Shown here one piece after another: positions 26,235 to 33,383 of a stretch of DNA of 64,000 nt (its first letter is position 1; each line of letters starts with the position of its first letter). The DNA lies in contig NZ_LQPE01000172.1 in the NCBI RefSeq assembly GCF_002101735.1, positions 124,001 through 188,000 of the forward strand. The letters are read 5' to 3'. The stretch comes from Mycobacterium kyorinense (lineage in GTDB: Bacteria > Actinomycetota > Actinomycetes > Mycobacteriales > Mycobacteriaceae). The translations under genes were made by a program, and so were the position numbers. The notes under the pieces are model-generated. The model was not told the origin of the DNA. It saw only the letters and a list, made by a program, of their open reading frames with translations, and searched no databases.

Positions 26235-26621
26235 TCAGTCGTAGCGAATCAGCTCGGGGCCTTCCTCGAATTGCAGCGAGCGGCAGGCCGGACAACGCGC
26301 CGGCGCATCGAGCGTGATTTTGCCCCCACACTCGCACCACCCGGCCAGCGCTTCCACACCGGCCCAATAGTCCGTCGCCGAAATGGGCTCGGCCTCAACG
26401 TATTCCCGGACGAGCTCGTCGTGCTTGGCGCTGGCCGCGCAGTGCGGCGCCGCCGAGCCTTTGAGGTAACGCAGGTGAAAGTCGCCCAACTCGTCGAACC
26501 CGACGGCGCGTGTTCTGCCGCACTCTGCGCAGCGCAACAAGTGGAAGAAGAAGCCGCTGCCGTGGCTCACGGTGAACGCATTTCCGCAATCCAGGCACTG
26601 CGCGGCATTAGCAGATCCCAT
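26235..26621 (-). CDS. Zinc-ribbon protein
   Basis: A 128-residue soluble protein with two or more treble-clef or ribbon-type Cys pairs: CLDCGNAF near the start, CAEC at about residue 31-34, and CECGG with CPAC at the end. No enzymatic motif is visible. I chose the ATG at 26621 because TGGAGG lies about 9 bases upstream and the protein begins directly with the first Cys pair; the ORF runs 35 codons further without support. It is divergent from the HTH gene of module B. Function unknown. Confidence 0.7.
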   Translation of the reverse strand: MGSANAAQCLDCGNAFTVSHGSGFFFHLLRCAECGRTRAVGFDELGDFHLRYLKGSAAPHCAASAKHDELVREYVEAEPISATDYWAGVEALAGWCECGGKITLDAPARCPACRSLQFEEGPELIRYD

Positions 26622-26761
26622 GCGAGAAAGGTCCTCCAGGCTGACCGCTGATCGTGTTGTGAACAAAAGTCCGTCAAAGTTGACCACAGCCGGTCGACAC
26701 GGCATGTCGGCTTTGCGATGGCACATATCGAGTTCATATAAAAGGGCTAAGGTCCCAGGAC

Positions 26762-27070
26762 ATGGAAGACCGCGACAAAGACCCGGCGGTGGTGCTGCCC
26801 TATCTGGTCGGCCGCCCGCTCGCCGCGACCGAGGTCTACGAGGCTTTCGGTTACCGCAAGTCCGCGTACTACAAGGCCGCCCGCGAGGGCAGGCTGATCA
26901 GCGCCGACAACTTGATCAAGGTGGCCAACTACTTCGGGCTCAACCCAGTCGACCTGCAGGTCCGCTACGGCTTGATCAAGCCCGAAGCGGTCACCGAATA
27001 CGTGCAGTCAGACCCGCAGCTGCCGAGGCTGCGCGATCTTCGCCCGGACCCTAACAAGCCGCCCGTCTGA
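26762..27070 (+). CDS. Small HTH protein, module copy B
   Basis: A 102-residue protein paralogous to the one at 13309-13680. It keeps the HTH-like core (VYEAFGYRKSAYYKAAREGR) and the shared LISADNLIKVANYFGLNPVD and RYGLIKPEAV segments, but has a shorter tail. A TAAGGT box ends 8 bases before the ATG and no ribosome site is seen. It is followed after 24 bases, on the same strand, by the paralogous membrane protein, so here the pair forms an operon, whereas in copy A the genes are convergent. Confidence 0.78.
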   Translation: MEDRDKDPAVVLPYLVGRPLAATEVYEAFGYRKSAYYKAAREGRLISADNLIKVANYFGLNPVDLQVRYGLIKPEAVTEYVQSDPQLPRLRDLRPDPNKPPV

Positions 27071-27094
27071 TCGCCTTCCGGACGCACCAAGTCG

Positions 27095-27844
27095 ATGCTG
27101 GCAGCCCTGATCAGCGCCACCCTCGCCGCTGTCGTGTCCAGTCTTTGGATCCGTCGCCACACCTGGCAATCACGATGGGAGGCAGGCGCCACCCTCAACA
27201 TCGCCTTACAGGGCTGCGCCGTCCTCCTCATGTCTCCATGGGCGTCGGCAACGTTCGGGCCGGCGCTGCATCGGATCCTGGGACTGTGGAACGTCGAAGA
27301 CCTGCTGGGCCACCTGTGCCTGATCGTCGCGGTGGCAGCCATCATCGACCACGCGCTGGCGCGGCTGACCGACGAAGAAAAAGTCCAGGGACTTTTGCAT
27401 CGCCACGTCGGAGGGCCGGTCGGCGTCGGTGTGCCGGTGCTGGTCGCGGTCTTTGTCATCGCCGACGAGGCCTACCATCCTGACCTGTTCCCGGCTCACG
27501 TCAGCACCCTCTGGCTGGGCGCCTACTGGCTGGTCCTGGGAAGCCTGCTCATCTACCTGCTGAGCTACGCAGCCAGGCTGCTGCTCATTCTGCGCCACGA
27601 TCCCCGCTCGAAGGCCACCGTGGATCTCTACCTGATCTCTGCCGGATTCGGCGTGGCGGCCAACGTGATTCAGATGGCAACCGCGTGGGCAGGCATCGAT
27701 GTCACTCTGCCCGTATGGCTGTGCGGGTGCCTGGCCGTGACGGGTTTCGCCTACGCCTCAGCCCTGTCGTGGCGCAGCAAGGTCAGCTGGTTCGCGCCGG
27801 GCAATCGGCTTCCGCCACAACCATTTCCACCGCAGTCGCTGTGA
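27095..27844 (+). CDS. Seven-helix membrane protein, module copy B
   Basis: A 249-residue integral membrane protein paralogous to 12558-13298, with about seven hydrophobic helices in the same places and the shared SLWIRR, TLNIALQGCAV, NVEDLLGH and LRHDPRS segments. The two copies differ by substitutions spread over their whole length, so the duplication is old or the copies arrived separately. Function unknown; co-transcription with the HTH gene suggests a regulated membrane device such as a transporter, sensor or immunity factor. Confidence 0.8.
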   Translation: MLAALISATLAAVVSSLWIRRHTWQSRWEAGATLNIALQGCAVLLMSPWASATFGPALHRILGLWNVEDLLGHLCLIVAVAAIIDHALARLTDEEKVQGLLHRHVGGPVGVGVPVLVAVFVIADEAYHPDLFPAHVSTLWLGAYWLVLGSLLIYLLSYAARLLLILRHDPRSKATVDLYLISAGFGVAANVIQMATAWAGIDVTLPVWLCGCLAVTGFAYASALSWRSKVSWFAPGNRLPPQPFPPQSL

Positions 27845-27884
27845 ACCGCGCCGCAAGATGGTCCGACCTCCTTGTTCAGGCTTA

Positions 27885-28493
27885 AACACCCTGCGGGCCG
27901 CCCTGCGCGGTCACGGTCTGGGCTACGTGCTGGCAGTGGCCGCCAACCGGCGCGTCCCCGCCGCGGCCGGACCGATCCGCGTCGATAAGCTCCCGTCGAT
28001 GCTGCCCAAACGGGCCTGGCAGAAACGCTCCGCCGGGGACCATGGCCACGGCCCGCGTGTACTCCTGGGCCTGGGGCGCTGGCCGAAGACGACACCGACA
28101 CCGGTCATCACCATTTGTTGATCCGCCGCAACGACACCACCGGCGAGCACGCCTACCTGCGCTGCTTCACCTGCACCCCGTACCCCGGGCCACCCTGGTG
28201 GCCGTGGCCGCCAACGGTGGCGCATCGAGGAATCGTTCCAAGCCGCCAAAGGGCTGGTCGGGCTCGACCAACACCAAGTCCGGCGCTGGCGGTCCTGGCA
28301 CCGCTGGACCACGCTGGCCATGCTCGCCCATGCGTTCCTGGCCGTGGCCATCCACGAGTTTCGCCGACTCTTCGACGCGCTCTTGCTCGCCACCAACCAT
28401 ACCGTCACCACGCTGCTGGCCTGGTCACGATGGCGACGACGGCATCAATACCGCGCCCGACAATCCCACTACCGACGCCATGAAAACCAATGA
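27885..28493 (+). pseudogene. Decayed IS701-type transposase fragment
   Basis: Pieces of a transposase are readable in shifting frames: LRAALRGHGLGYVLAVAANR with RAWQKRSAG (27890 onward), then DDTDTGHHHLLIRRNDTTGE with HAYLRCFTC (about 28090-28175), then RIEESFQAAKGLVGLDQHQV and RRWRSWHRWTTLAMLAHAFL up to TGA at 28491-28493. At least three frameshifts separate them and the N-terminus is missing. The word order matches IS701-family transposases from memory. No terminal repeats were found. GC content drops sharply after its end. Confidence 0.75.
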
Positions 28494-28519
28494 TCCCGAT
28501 CTACGGCTGCAATATTTGA

Positions 28520-28654
28520 GCCCCGTTTTTGGCGATCAATTTCGAAAATTCTCGTCATAGCGTCGTTCTGCCTGGGGCTCTTGGATGGTGTCACCGTCGG
28601 AAGCAGAATACCGAAAGCTCCGGTGACGATCAAAAATATATTAGATGGTGCACG
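28520..28654 (-). pseudogene. Truncated, frameshifted copy of the cassette membrane protein gene
   Basis: The minus strand from GTG at 28654-28652 matches the beginning of the gene at 28832-29512. After a one-base deletion it reads NIFLIVTGAFGILLP, against NTFFLVTGAIGLLF in the intact gene. Similarity fades after about 25 codons, where the IS701-like fragment begins. The 3-base spacing after the upstream remnant also mirrors the intact pair. Confidence 0.72.
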
Positions 28655-28657
28655 CCG

Positions 28658-28765
28658 CTACTCCGTAAGCCATTTATGTGCTTCGTCAGCGTGCTCTCCA
28701 CCTTCGACTGCTGAAAAGCCGCCGGGTGAGCCCGCAAACGCCATAAGCGGTGCATTTTCCGGCAT
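28658..28765 (-). pseudogene. C-terminal remnant of a second cassette effector
   Basis: Reads MAFAGSPGGFSAVEGGEHAD then EAHKWLTE and TAG at 28660-28658, aligning with the end of the intact 525-residue protein (AGPPGAFVGG ... FGAVKGEEYAGKAYNWLTE). The identical WLTE ending, and the nearby start of a second membrane protein remnant, show a former duplicate of the two-gene unit. Confidence 0.7.
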
Positions 28766-28831
28766 GTGACTTAGACCGACTGCGACGCAACACCGCTAGC
28801 GACAGCCTCTCTAGTGGCGTGGATGTTTGCG

Positions 28832-29512
28832 CTACTCCGAGGACTCCGCGCGATGCAGCGGCCACCGTTTTCCCGCAAAGTACCCACAAAGGTAAAAAAT
28901 GGTGAATACACCGGCGGTGATGACCGAAACGATGGCGAACTGGAGATACTGACCTCGCGCTATCGGATAACCTGGACTTGCGTCAACCGCGTAACCAAAA
29001 AGGGCAGCTACGACCACGACGACGGCCGCCGCCGAGACCGCACTCCATAGACTATCTCTAAAATGAAAGTATTCAGCAACTCCTAACACACACAGCGCCA
29101 TAGCAAAAATCATGAGCCACCACATTTTACTGGCGGTAGTTCCTCCGAGTGCCCTATAGGCGTCTTGCGCCGGATCGTAGCTGGGCTCGTCATTGGCGGG
29201 CGCAGGCGAGGCACCACTGGAGGGGTCAGGCCGGCTGTCGTCGATATGGAACGCGTAAATTTTTCCGCGAATCTTAATATATGGAGTGTAAAAGTAGGCT
29301 GTAAAAACGGTCATACCGCTGGCAAACATCGCCAATAACGCCCCTGACTTCCAGTCGGGCGGGTATGCGATAAAAAACGCGGATATCGCTGCGAGGAGAG
29401 CACCCCCCCAAAACACGCGTCGGCCCGCTCGGCGATTCTTTGACGATGCCAACACCGTAAAGAGTAGACCGATAGCTCCGGTCACCAAAAAGAATGTATT
29501 TGCGTGACGCAC
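28832..29512 (-). CDS. Six-helix membrane protein, candidate immunity protein
   Basis: A 226-residue protein with predicted helices at about 6-22, 33-50, 54-76, 130-148, 155-175 and 188-213 and a hydrophilic loop of about 50 residues (78-128, Pro/Asp/Ser-rich). No known family is recognised. The GTG start lies 4 bases after the stop of the 525-residue gene, so translation is coupled. Base composition is lower in GC than neighbours. Position downstream of an effector-like gene, and the duplicated remnant beside it, suggest an immunity protein that blocks pore formation; this is inference. Confidence 0.65.
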   Translation of the reverse strand: MRHANTFFLVTGAIGLLFTVLASSKNRRAGRRVFWGGALLAAISAFFIAYPPDWKSGALLAMFASGMTVFTAYFYTPYIKIRGKIYAFHIDDSRPDPSSGASPAPANDEPSYDPAQDAYRALGGTTASKMWWLMIFAMALCVLGVAEYFHFRDSLWSAVSAAAVVVVVAALFGYAVDASPGYPIARGQYLQFAIVSVITAGVFTIFYLCGYFAGKRWPLHRAESSE

Positions 29513-29516
29513 TCCA

Positions 29517-31094
29517 CTACTCCGTAAGCCAATTGTAAGCCTTCCCAGCGTACTCTTCGCCTTTGACTGCGCCGAACAGACCGCCCAAGAACCCGCCCAC
29601 GAACGCTCCAGGTGGCCCGGCGACCATCATGCCACCCTCGGCTCCTATCGCGCCGAGTCCCGTTGCACCGGCCCATCCTCCAACGCCTTTCGCGATTACT
29701 TCGCCCGCCGGAGCGCCATGCAGCCAGTCGTATACGCCCACACCGATATCAATTGCGTTGCCGACATTGCCGATGTGTTTGCCGATATTCTTGAGCGCTT
29801 CGATATCTTGCGCGGAAAATGCCGCGTCTGGTGCGAAGCCCTGCCAGTGTCTGCCTGTGGGCAGTGATTCGGCGAAACGCTCAAACCCTTCCTTCCCGCC
29901 AGCAAGAAATGGGCTGGCACCGGCGGCGCCTTGGATGATGTCCTGGGGGTTTGCGCCGTGGGCGATGGCGTCGACAATCCTGGCCGCCGCATCGCGTGAC
30001 ACGCCGCCTTCTACCAGCTCCTCTTGCGTCTTGGCCAGGATGGCGCCTCGGTCGGTGGCTTGCATCTGGTCGATGAGCCGCGTGGCCTCATCGGGAGTCA
30101 TGGGTTGGGGGTGCCAGGAGGTGTTGCCGTTTTCCAGGTCGTGCTGCAGTTGGAGTCTGGCCTTGGCCTGGGCTCGGGCGTCGACGCCGAAAACACGATC
30201 AACGGGCAGCGGTCCGGTGAACTGGGATTGGTTGTAGTCGTTGAGGCGCTCACCAGAGAGCTGCCGATCTCCATGTTGCGCCGCGTGGCCGGCCGGGTCG
30301 GTGACGATCTGATAGTCGTGCAACCGGCCCGCCGCGTCGGCCTCCTCGCGTGTCATGTAGCCAGGCTGGCCCTCCATGGCTGGCAAGTACTGCGTCCTGC
30401 CCTCGGCCTTGGCCTTGTCGACGAGGGCCTGGTCTTTAGCGCGCCGCCCCGACTCGTCGTATTGCCGGGCCGCCGCGGCGGGGTCACCTGGCATCCCGTC
30501 GAGGTTGTCGATCGCCTCGGGCGTGTATCCGGTGTCCGCCGCCATCTTTTCCTCGGCGGCTTTGAGCACCGAATTGTAGGTGGATTGGACGCCTTTGATA
30601 TGCGCCAACGACGCGGCGACAGCCGCCACGGCCTGATCGTGCAACCCGCTGGGGTCCTGATTCGCTTTCAGCGCGGCGAAAATCTGGTCATCGATAGCAT
30701 GCAACTGTTTATCCAACTTGGCGATCTCGGCGCTGCTGTCCCGCTGGGCTGTCGCCAGGCCCGCGGCGATCGTCTCCAGATCCGTTGCGATCTGGGCGAT
30801 TTGGGCCCGCTTCAGCGACAGCCGCTCGGTGGTTTGAGTGACCTCGGACGACTCGGTGATCGGCGCCTCAGAACGGTTACGCCGATACGCGTTCTGGAAC
30901 TCTTTCTTGGCCCGGTCAAAGTCGTCCTGGCCTTCGGTGACGCCCGTAGCCGCCCTGTGATACGCATCGGCCTTGGCGTCGATCGCGCCGGGATTACCCT
31001 GCTGTAGTTCATCATCGAGCGTCCACGGGTCCCCACCAGCATCGACGGCCAACTCGTTGGGATCGAGGTTGACCAGTCCCTGCGGATGGCTCAT
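29517..31094 (-). CDS. Candidate type VII secretion effector with glycine-zipper C-terminus
   Basis: A 525-residue protein beginning MSHPQGLVNLDPNELAVDAG. Residues about 40-200 are helical with heptad character (SLKRAQIAQIATDLETIAAG, LDKQLHAIDDQIFAALKANQ). The middle is charged and Gln/Asp-rich. The last 60 residues are hydrophobic and full of small residues in GxxxG spacing (GVGGWAGATGLGAIGAEGG, AFVGGFLGGLFGAV), like glycine-zipper pore-forming domains. There is no signal peptide. It may belong to the mycobacterial 'TPR repeat region-containing' proteins of the Rv0026 kind, from memory. The small helical protein upstream and membrane protein downstream fit an effector cassette. Confidence 0.65.
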   Translation of the reverse strand: MSHPQGLVNLDPNELAVDAGGDPWTLDDELQQGNPGAIDAKADAYHRAATGVTEGQDDFDRAKKEFQNAYRRNRSEAPITESSEVTQTTERLSLKRAQIAQIATDLETIAAGLATAQRDSSAEIAKLDKQLHAIDDQIFAALKANQDPSGLHDQAVAAVAASLAHIKGVQSTYNSVLKAAEEKMAADTGYTPEAIDNLDGMPGDPAAAARQYDESGRRAKDQALVDKAKAEGRTQYLPAMEGQPGYMTREEADAAGRLHDYQIVTDPAGHAAQHGDRQLSGERLNDYNQSQFTGPLPVDRVFGVDARAQAKARLQLQHDLENGNTSWHPQPMTPDEATRLIDQMQATDRGAILAKTQEELVEGGVSRDAAARIVDAIAHGANPQDIIQGAAGASPFLAGGKEGFERFAESLPTGRHWQGFAPDAAFSAQDIEALKNIGKHIGNVGNAIDIGVGVYDWLHGAPAGEVIAKGVGGWAGATGLGAIGAEGGMMVAGPPGAFVGGFLGGLFGAVKGEEYAGKAYNWLTE

Positions 31095-31103
31095 CGGGCC
31101 GAT

Positions 31104-31430
31104 CTACTCGTCGAACACAGTGGCGGCTGAGTCCAGGGCGGCAGCCGCAGACTCGTCGGTGTCGGTGAACGCCTCTGCCGCCGTATCCGCTTTGCCCGAT
31201 AACCCCGTCAATGTCGCATGGTGGCCGTGCAGCTCCTCCTGGTGGCTTCGATGGGCAGCATCTAGCGCGGCGTGAAACTGCTGCGCCTCGGCGTGACCAC
31301 CGAAAATCCCAGATTCCGGTGCGCCACCAAGTGCTTCGGCAGCCCCGCGCAACGATGCGGCCGCATCAAGGCACAATTCACCACCGCGGCCCAACCGTGG
31401 GGTGTTGACCTCGATTTCCTCTGCCGCCAC
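31104..31430 (-). CDS. Small helical type VII secretion target-like protein
   Basis: A 108-residue, Ala-rich, helical protein (LCLDAAASLRGAAEALGGAP ... HRSHQEELHGHHATLTGLSG) of the size and pattern of EspC/DUF2580-like ESX-associated proteins. It lacks Trp and Tyr, so the WXG turn and the YxxxD/E secretion signal are absent; assignment to the ESX family is therefore tentative. The GTG start follows TAACCT (31442-31437) by 6 bases, a leaderless promoter. It lies 9 bases before the 525-residue gene and probably forms its secretion partner or chaperone. Confidence 0.6.
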   Translation of the reverse strand: MAAEEIEVNTPRLGRGGELCLDAAASLRGAAEALGGAPESGIFGGHAEAQQFHAALDAAHRSHQEELHGHHATLTGLSGKADTAAEAFTDTDESAAAALDSAATVFDE

Positions 31431-31601
31431 ACCGGCAGGTTAACACGCAGCACCAGCACACACATGCACTGTTTGGACGGTGGCCCTGCGCCGATCGATG
31501 CGCCGCCGCCGTGTCGGCCACCTGGATCTCGTCGCGCGTCCATCGCCTTGTCGTCGAACGTCGCTTACCCATAACGACGCCGCCTTGCGCGGGCTAAACA
31601 A

Positions 31602-31621
31602 ACGTTTACAATAGTAAACGT
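31602..31621. promoter_or_regulatory. TetR operator over a leaderless promoter
   Basis: ACGTTTAC-AATA-GTAAACGT is a perfect 8-4-8 palindrome. It contains the -10 box TACAAT (31607-31612), 7 bases before the GTG start of the TetR gene at 31620, and a -35 TTGCGC lies 16 bases upstream of it. Binding would block the regulator's own promoter. Confidence 0.8.
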
Positions 31622-32225
31622 GCATTTACCCGATGACCGCACGGCACGCGCCCGCATCCGCGACGAAGCACTGCGGCTGTTCGCCGAGCGCGGTCCCGAC
31701 GCCGTCACGATGCGCGATATCGCGGCCGCCGCGGGAGTGTCACCGGCCTTGCTGATCCGGCACTACGGGTCCAAGGAAGGCTTGGTGGCGGCCGTGGACG
31801 ATCACGTCATCCAAAGCCTCGAGGCGGTGCTGAATGAAATGGCCACGAGCACAGCCACTTCCGGTTTGGACCCCGCCGCGGTGCCCAGCATGCTCGACGG
31901 CCTGGCCACTCACCTGCCGCCGGACTCGGCGATCCCGGCATACCTGAGCCGCATGCTGATCGGCGGCGGCCCCGCCGGCTCGGCGCTGTTCGAGCGGCTT
32001 CACCGCATCAGCCGGGACACCCTCGACGCCATGGTCGCGGCCGGAACCGCCAGTGTCGGCACGGATCCGGATGTGCGCGCGGCCATCTTGATGGTCAACG
32101 ACCTGGCGGTGCTCACCTTGCGTCCGCGACTGACCGAGTTGCTCGGCTTCGATCCGCTGTCGACCGACGGCATTCAGCGCTGGGCCGCAGAGGTTTTGAC
32201 GATCTACCGCGACGGGCTCGCGTGA
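31620..32225 (+). CDS. TetR-family transcriptional regulator
   Basis: A 201-residue TetR protein. The HTH is at about residues 8-55 (RIRDEALRLFAERG, VTMRDIAAAAGVSPALLIRH), with YGSKEGL closing it; the rest is a helical effector domain. The GTG start lies inside the palindrome at 31602-31621, so it is leaderless and probably autoregulated. It leads an apparent three-gene operon with a deazaflavin-dependent nitroreductase-like gene and a membrane protein gene, which it likely controls. Confidence 0.9.
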   Translation: MHLPDDRTARARIRDEALRLFAERGPDAVTMRDIAAAAGVSPALLIRHYGSKEGLVAAVDDHVIQSLEAVLNEMATSTATSGLDPAAVPSMLDGLATHLPPDSAIPAYLSRMLIGGGPAGSALFERLHRISRDTLDAMVAAGTASVGTDPDVRAAILMVNDLAVLTLRPRLTELLGFDPLSTDGIQRWAAEVLTIYRDGLA

Positions 32226-32251
32226 CCCACCACAACGAAAATGGAGGCAGC

Positions 32252-32725
32252 ATGTCATTGGGAACCGGTGCCGCGCAGTTGCTGCGGTCGCGTCGGCTGG
32301 TGCGCGCGCCTATCTGGATCTACAGGGCGCGCGCCGGCGCCCTGCTGGGGTCGCGGTTGCTGATGCTCGAACACATCGGCCGCAAGTCCGGCGCGCGGCG
32401 CTACGTGGTGCTCGAGGTCATCGAGCACCCGGCGCCGGACCGCTACGTCGTAGCCTCCGGCTTCGGCGCAAAGGCGCAGTGGTTCTGCAATATTCAGGCC
32501 AACCCGCGGGTGCGGGTCTATGCCGGAAGCCGCGCCCCGGCGCCAGCAACGGCGCGCGTGCTCAGCCAGGACGAGGCCGATCGAACGCTTGCGGCCTACA
32601 TCAACAGCCATCCGCGCGCATGGGCCGGGTTCAAGGGCGTGCTGGAGAAGACGCTGGGGACTCCGATCACCGAGACGAACACACCCCTGCCGATGGTCGA
32701 GCTGCGGCTCGACGCCCGGTCATGA
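32252..32725 (+). CDS. Deazaflavin (F420)-dependent nitroreductase family protein
   Basis: A 157-residue split-barrel protein of the Ddn/DUF385 family, which uses reduced F420 to reduce quinones, nitro compounds or other substrates. Family features: LLMLEHIGRKSGARRYVVLE, then VASGFGAKAQWFCNIQANPR, and the Arg/Lys residues near the F420 phosphate. The ATG at 32252 has the ribosome site GGAGG 5 bases upstream; a GTG at 32222 overlapping the TetR stop is an alternative. Second gene of the TetR-led operon. Confidence 0.88.
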   Translation: MSLGTGAAQLLRSRRLVRAPIWIYRARAGALLGSRLLMLEHIGRKSGARRYVVLEVIEHPAPDRYVVASGFGAKAQWFCNIQANPRVRVYAGSRAPAPATARVLSQDEADRTLAAYINSHPRAWAGFKGVLEKTLGTPITETNTPLPMVELRLDARS

Positions 32726-33285
32726 CAAGCGCCGGCGTGTTGCGCACCTTCTTCGGACCGCCGCGCACCCGCGGTGAAAGCATCGTCGGCGTCGTGGTAG
32801 GCGCACTGCTCATCGCATTGCTGACTGGGTATATCCGGCACGTCGGCGGGTGGCGCGGTTGGTCGGTGGCGCAGATCGTGGTCCTTGCCGTCATGGTTTT
32901 CGATCTGGTCGGCGGGATCGTGACCACCTCGAGCGAGACCGCCAACCAGTGGTATCACCGCCCCGGCGTCGCCGCCCGCCGGTTCCGGATCGGGTTCGTG
33001 ATCGCGCACGCGCTGCTGTATCTGATTCCCGCCGCGCTGCTTTTCGACACCGGCTGGGCATGGGCGGCCGTGAATGCCGCGCTGCTGATAAGCGTCGGGG
33101 CTGCAGTCGAATTCGCGCCCGCACACGTCAAGCGGCTCACCGCGCTAGGACTGACACTGACCGCGGTGCTGGTGAACCTGATCTGGCTTCCGGTGTCGCC
33201 CGCGCTCGCCTGGATTCCGTTGTTCCTCTTCGTCAAGGTCCTGGTGTGTTTCCTGGTGCCGCAGGCGACGGTCGGAGCCGACTAA
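32722..33285 (+). CDS. Integral membrane protein of the TetR-led operon
   Basis: A 187-residue membrane protein with about five hydrophobic helices (near 21-36, 49-66, 90-108, 112-130, 138-180) and an unusual loop ETANQWYHRPGVAARRF. It overlaps the upstream gene by ATGA. I do not recognise a named family. The link to an F420-dependent reductase and a TetR regulator suggests a role in detoxification or quinone handling at the membrane; this is inference. The 98 bases after it, before the convergent stomatin-like gene, hold no feature I can support. Confidence 0.75.
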   Translation: MTSAGVLRTFFGPPRTRGESIVGVVVGALLIALLTGYIRHVGGWRGWSVAQIVVLAVMVFDLVGGIVTTSSETANQWYHRPGVAARRFRIGFVIAHALLYLIPAALLFDTGWAWAAVNAALLISVGAAVEFAPAHVKRLTALGLTLTAVLVNLIWLPVSPALAWIPLFLFVKVLVCFLVPQATVGAD

Positions 33286-33383
33286 CCGCCGTCGGGGCCT
33301 TTCACCGTCAGCGCCGCCTACGTCGTCAAAAACACTGTCGCCGCATACGTTTTGGGAGACGTCAACGCAGCCATCGGCACTCC

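Noticed and set aside
27858..28560. Several short plus-strand ORFs after module B
   Set aside because: They are frames of the decayed transposase, not separate genes.
28501..28831. Search for small intact genes or attachment sites in the lower-GC stretch
   Set aside because: Only the cassette remnants could be supported; no tRNA, integrase or direct repeats marking an attachment site were found.
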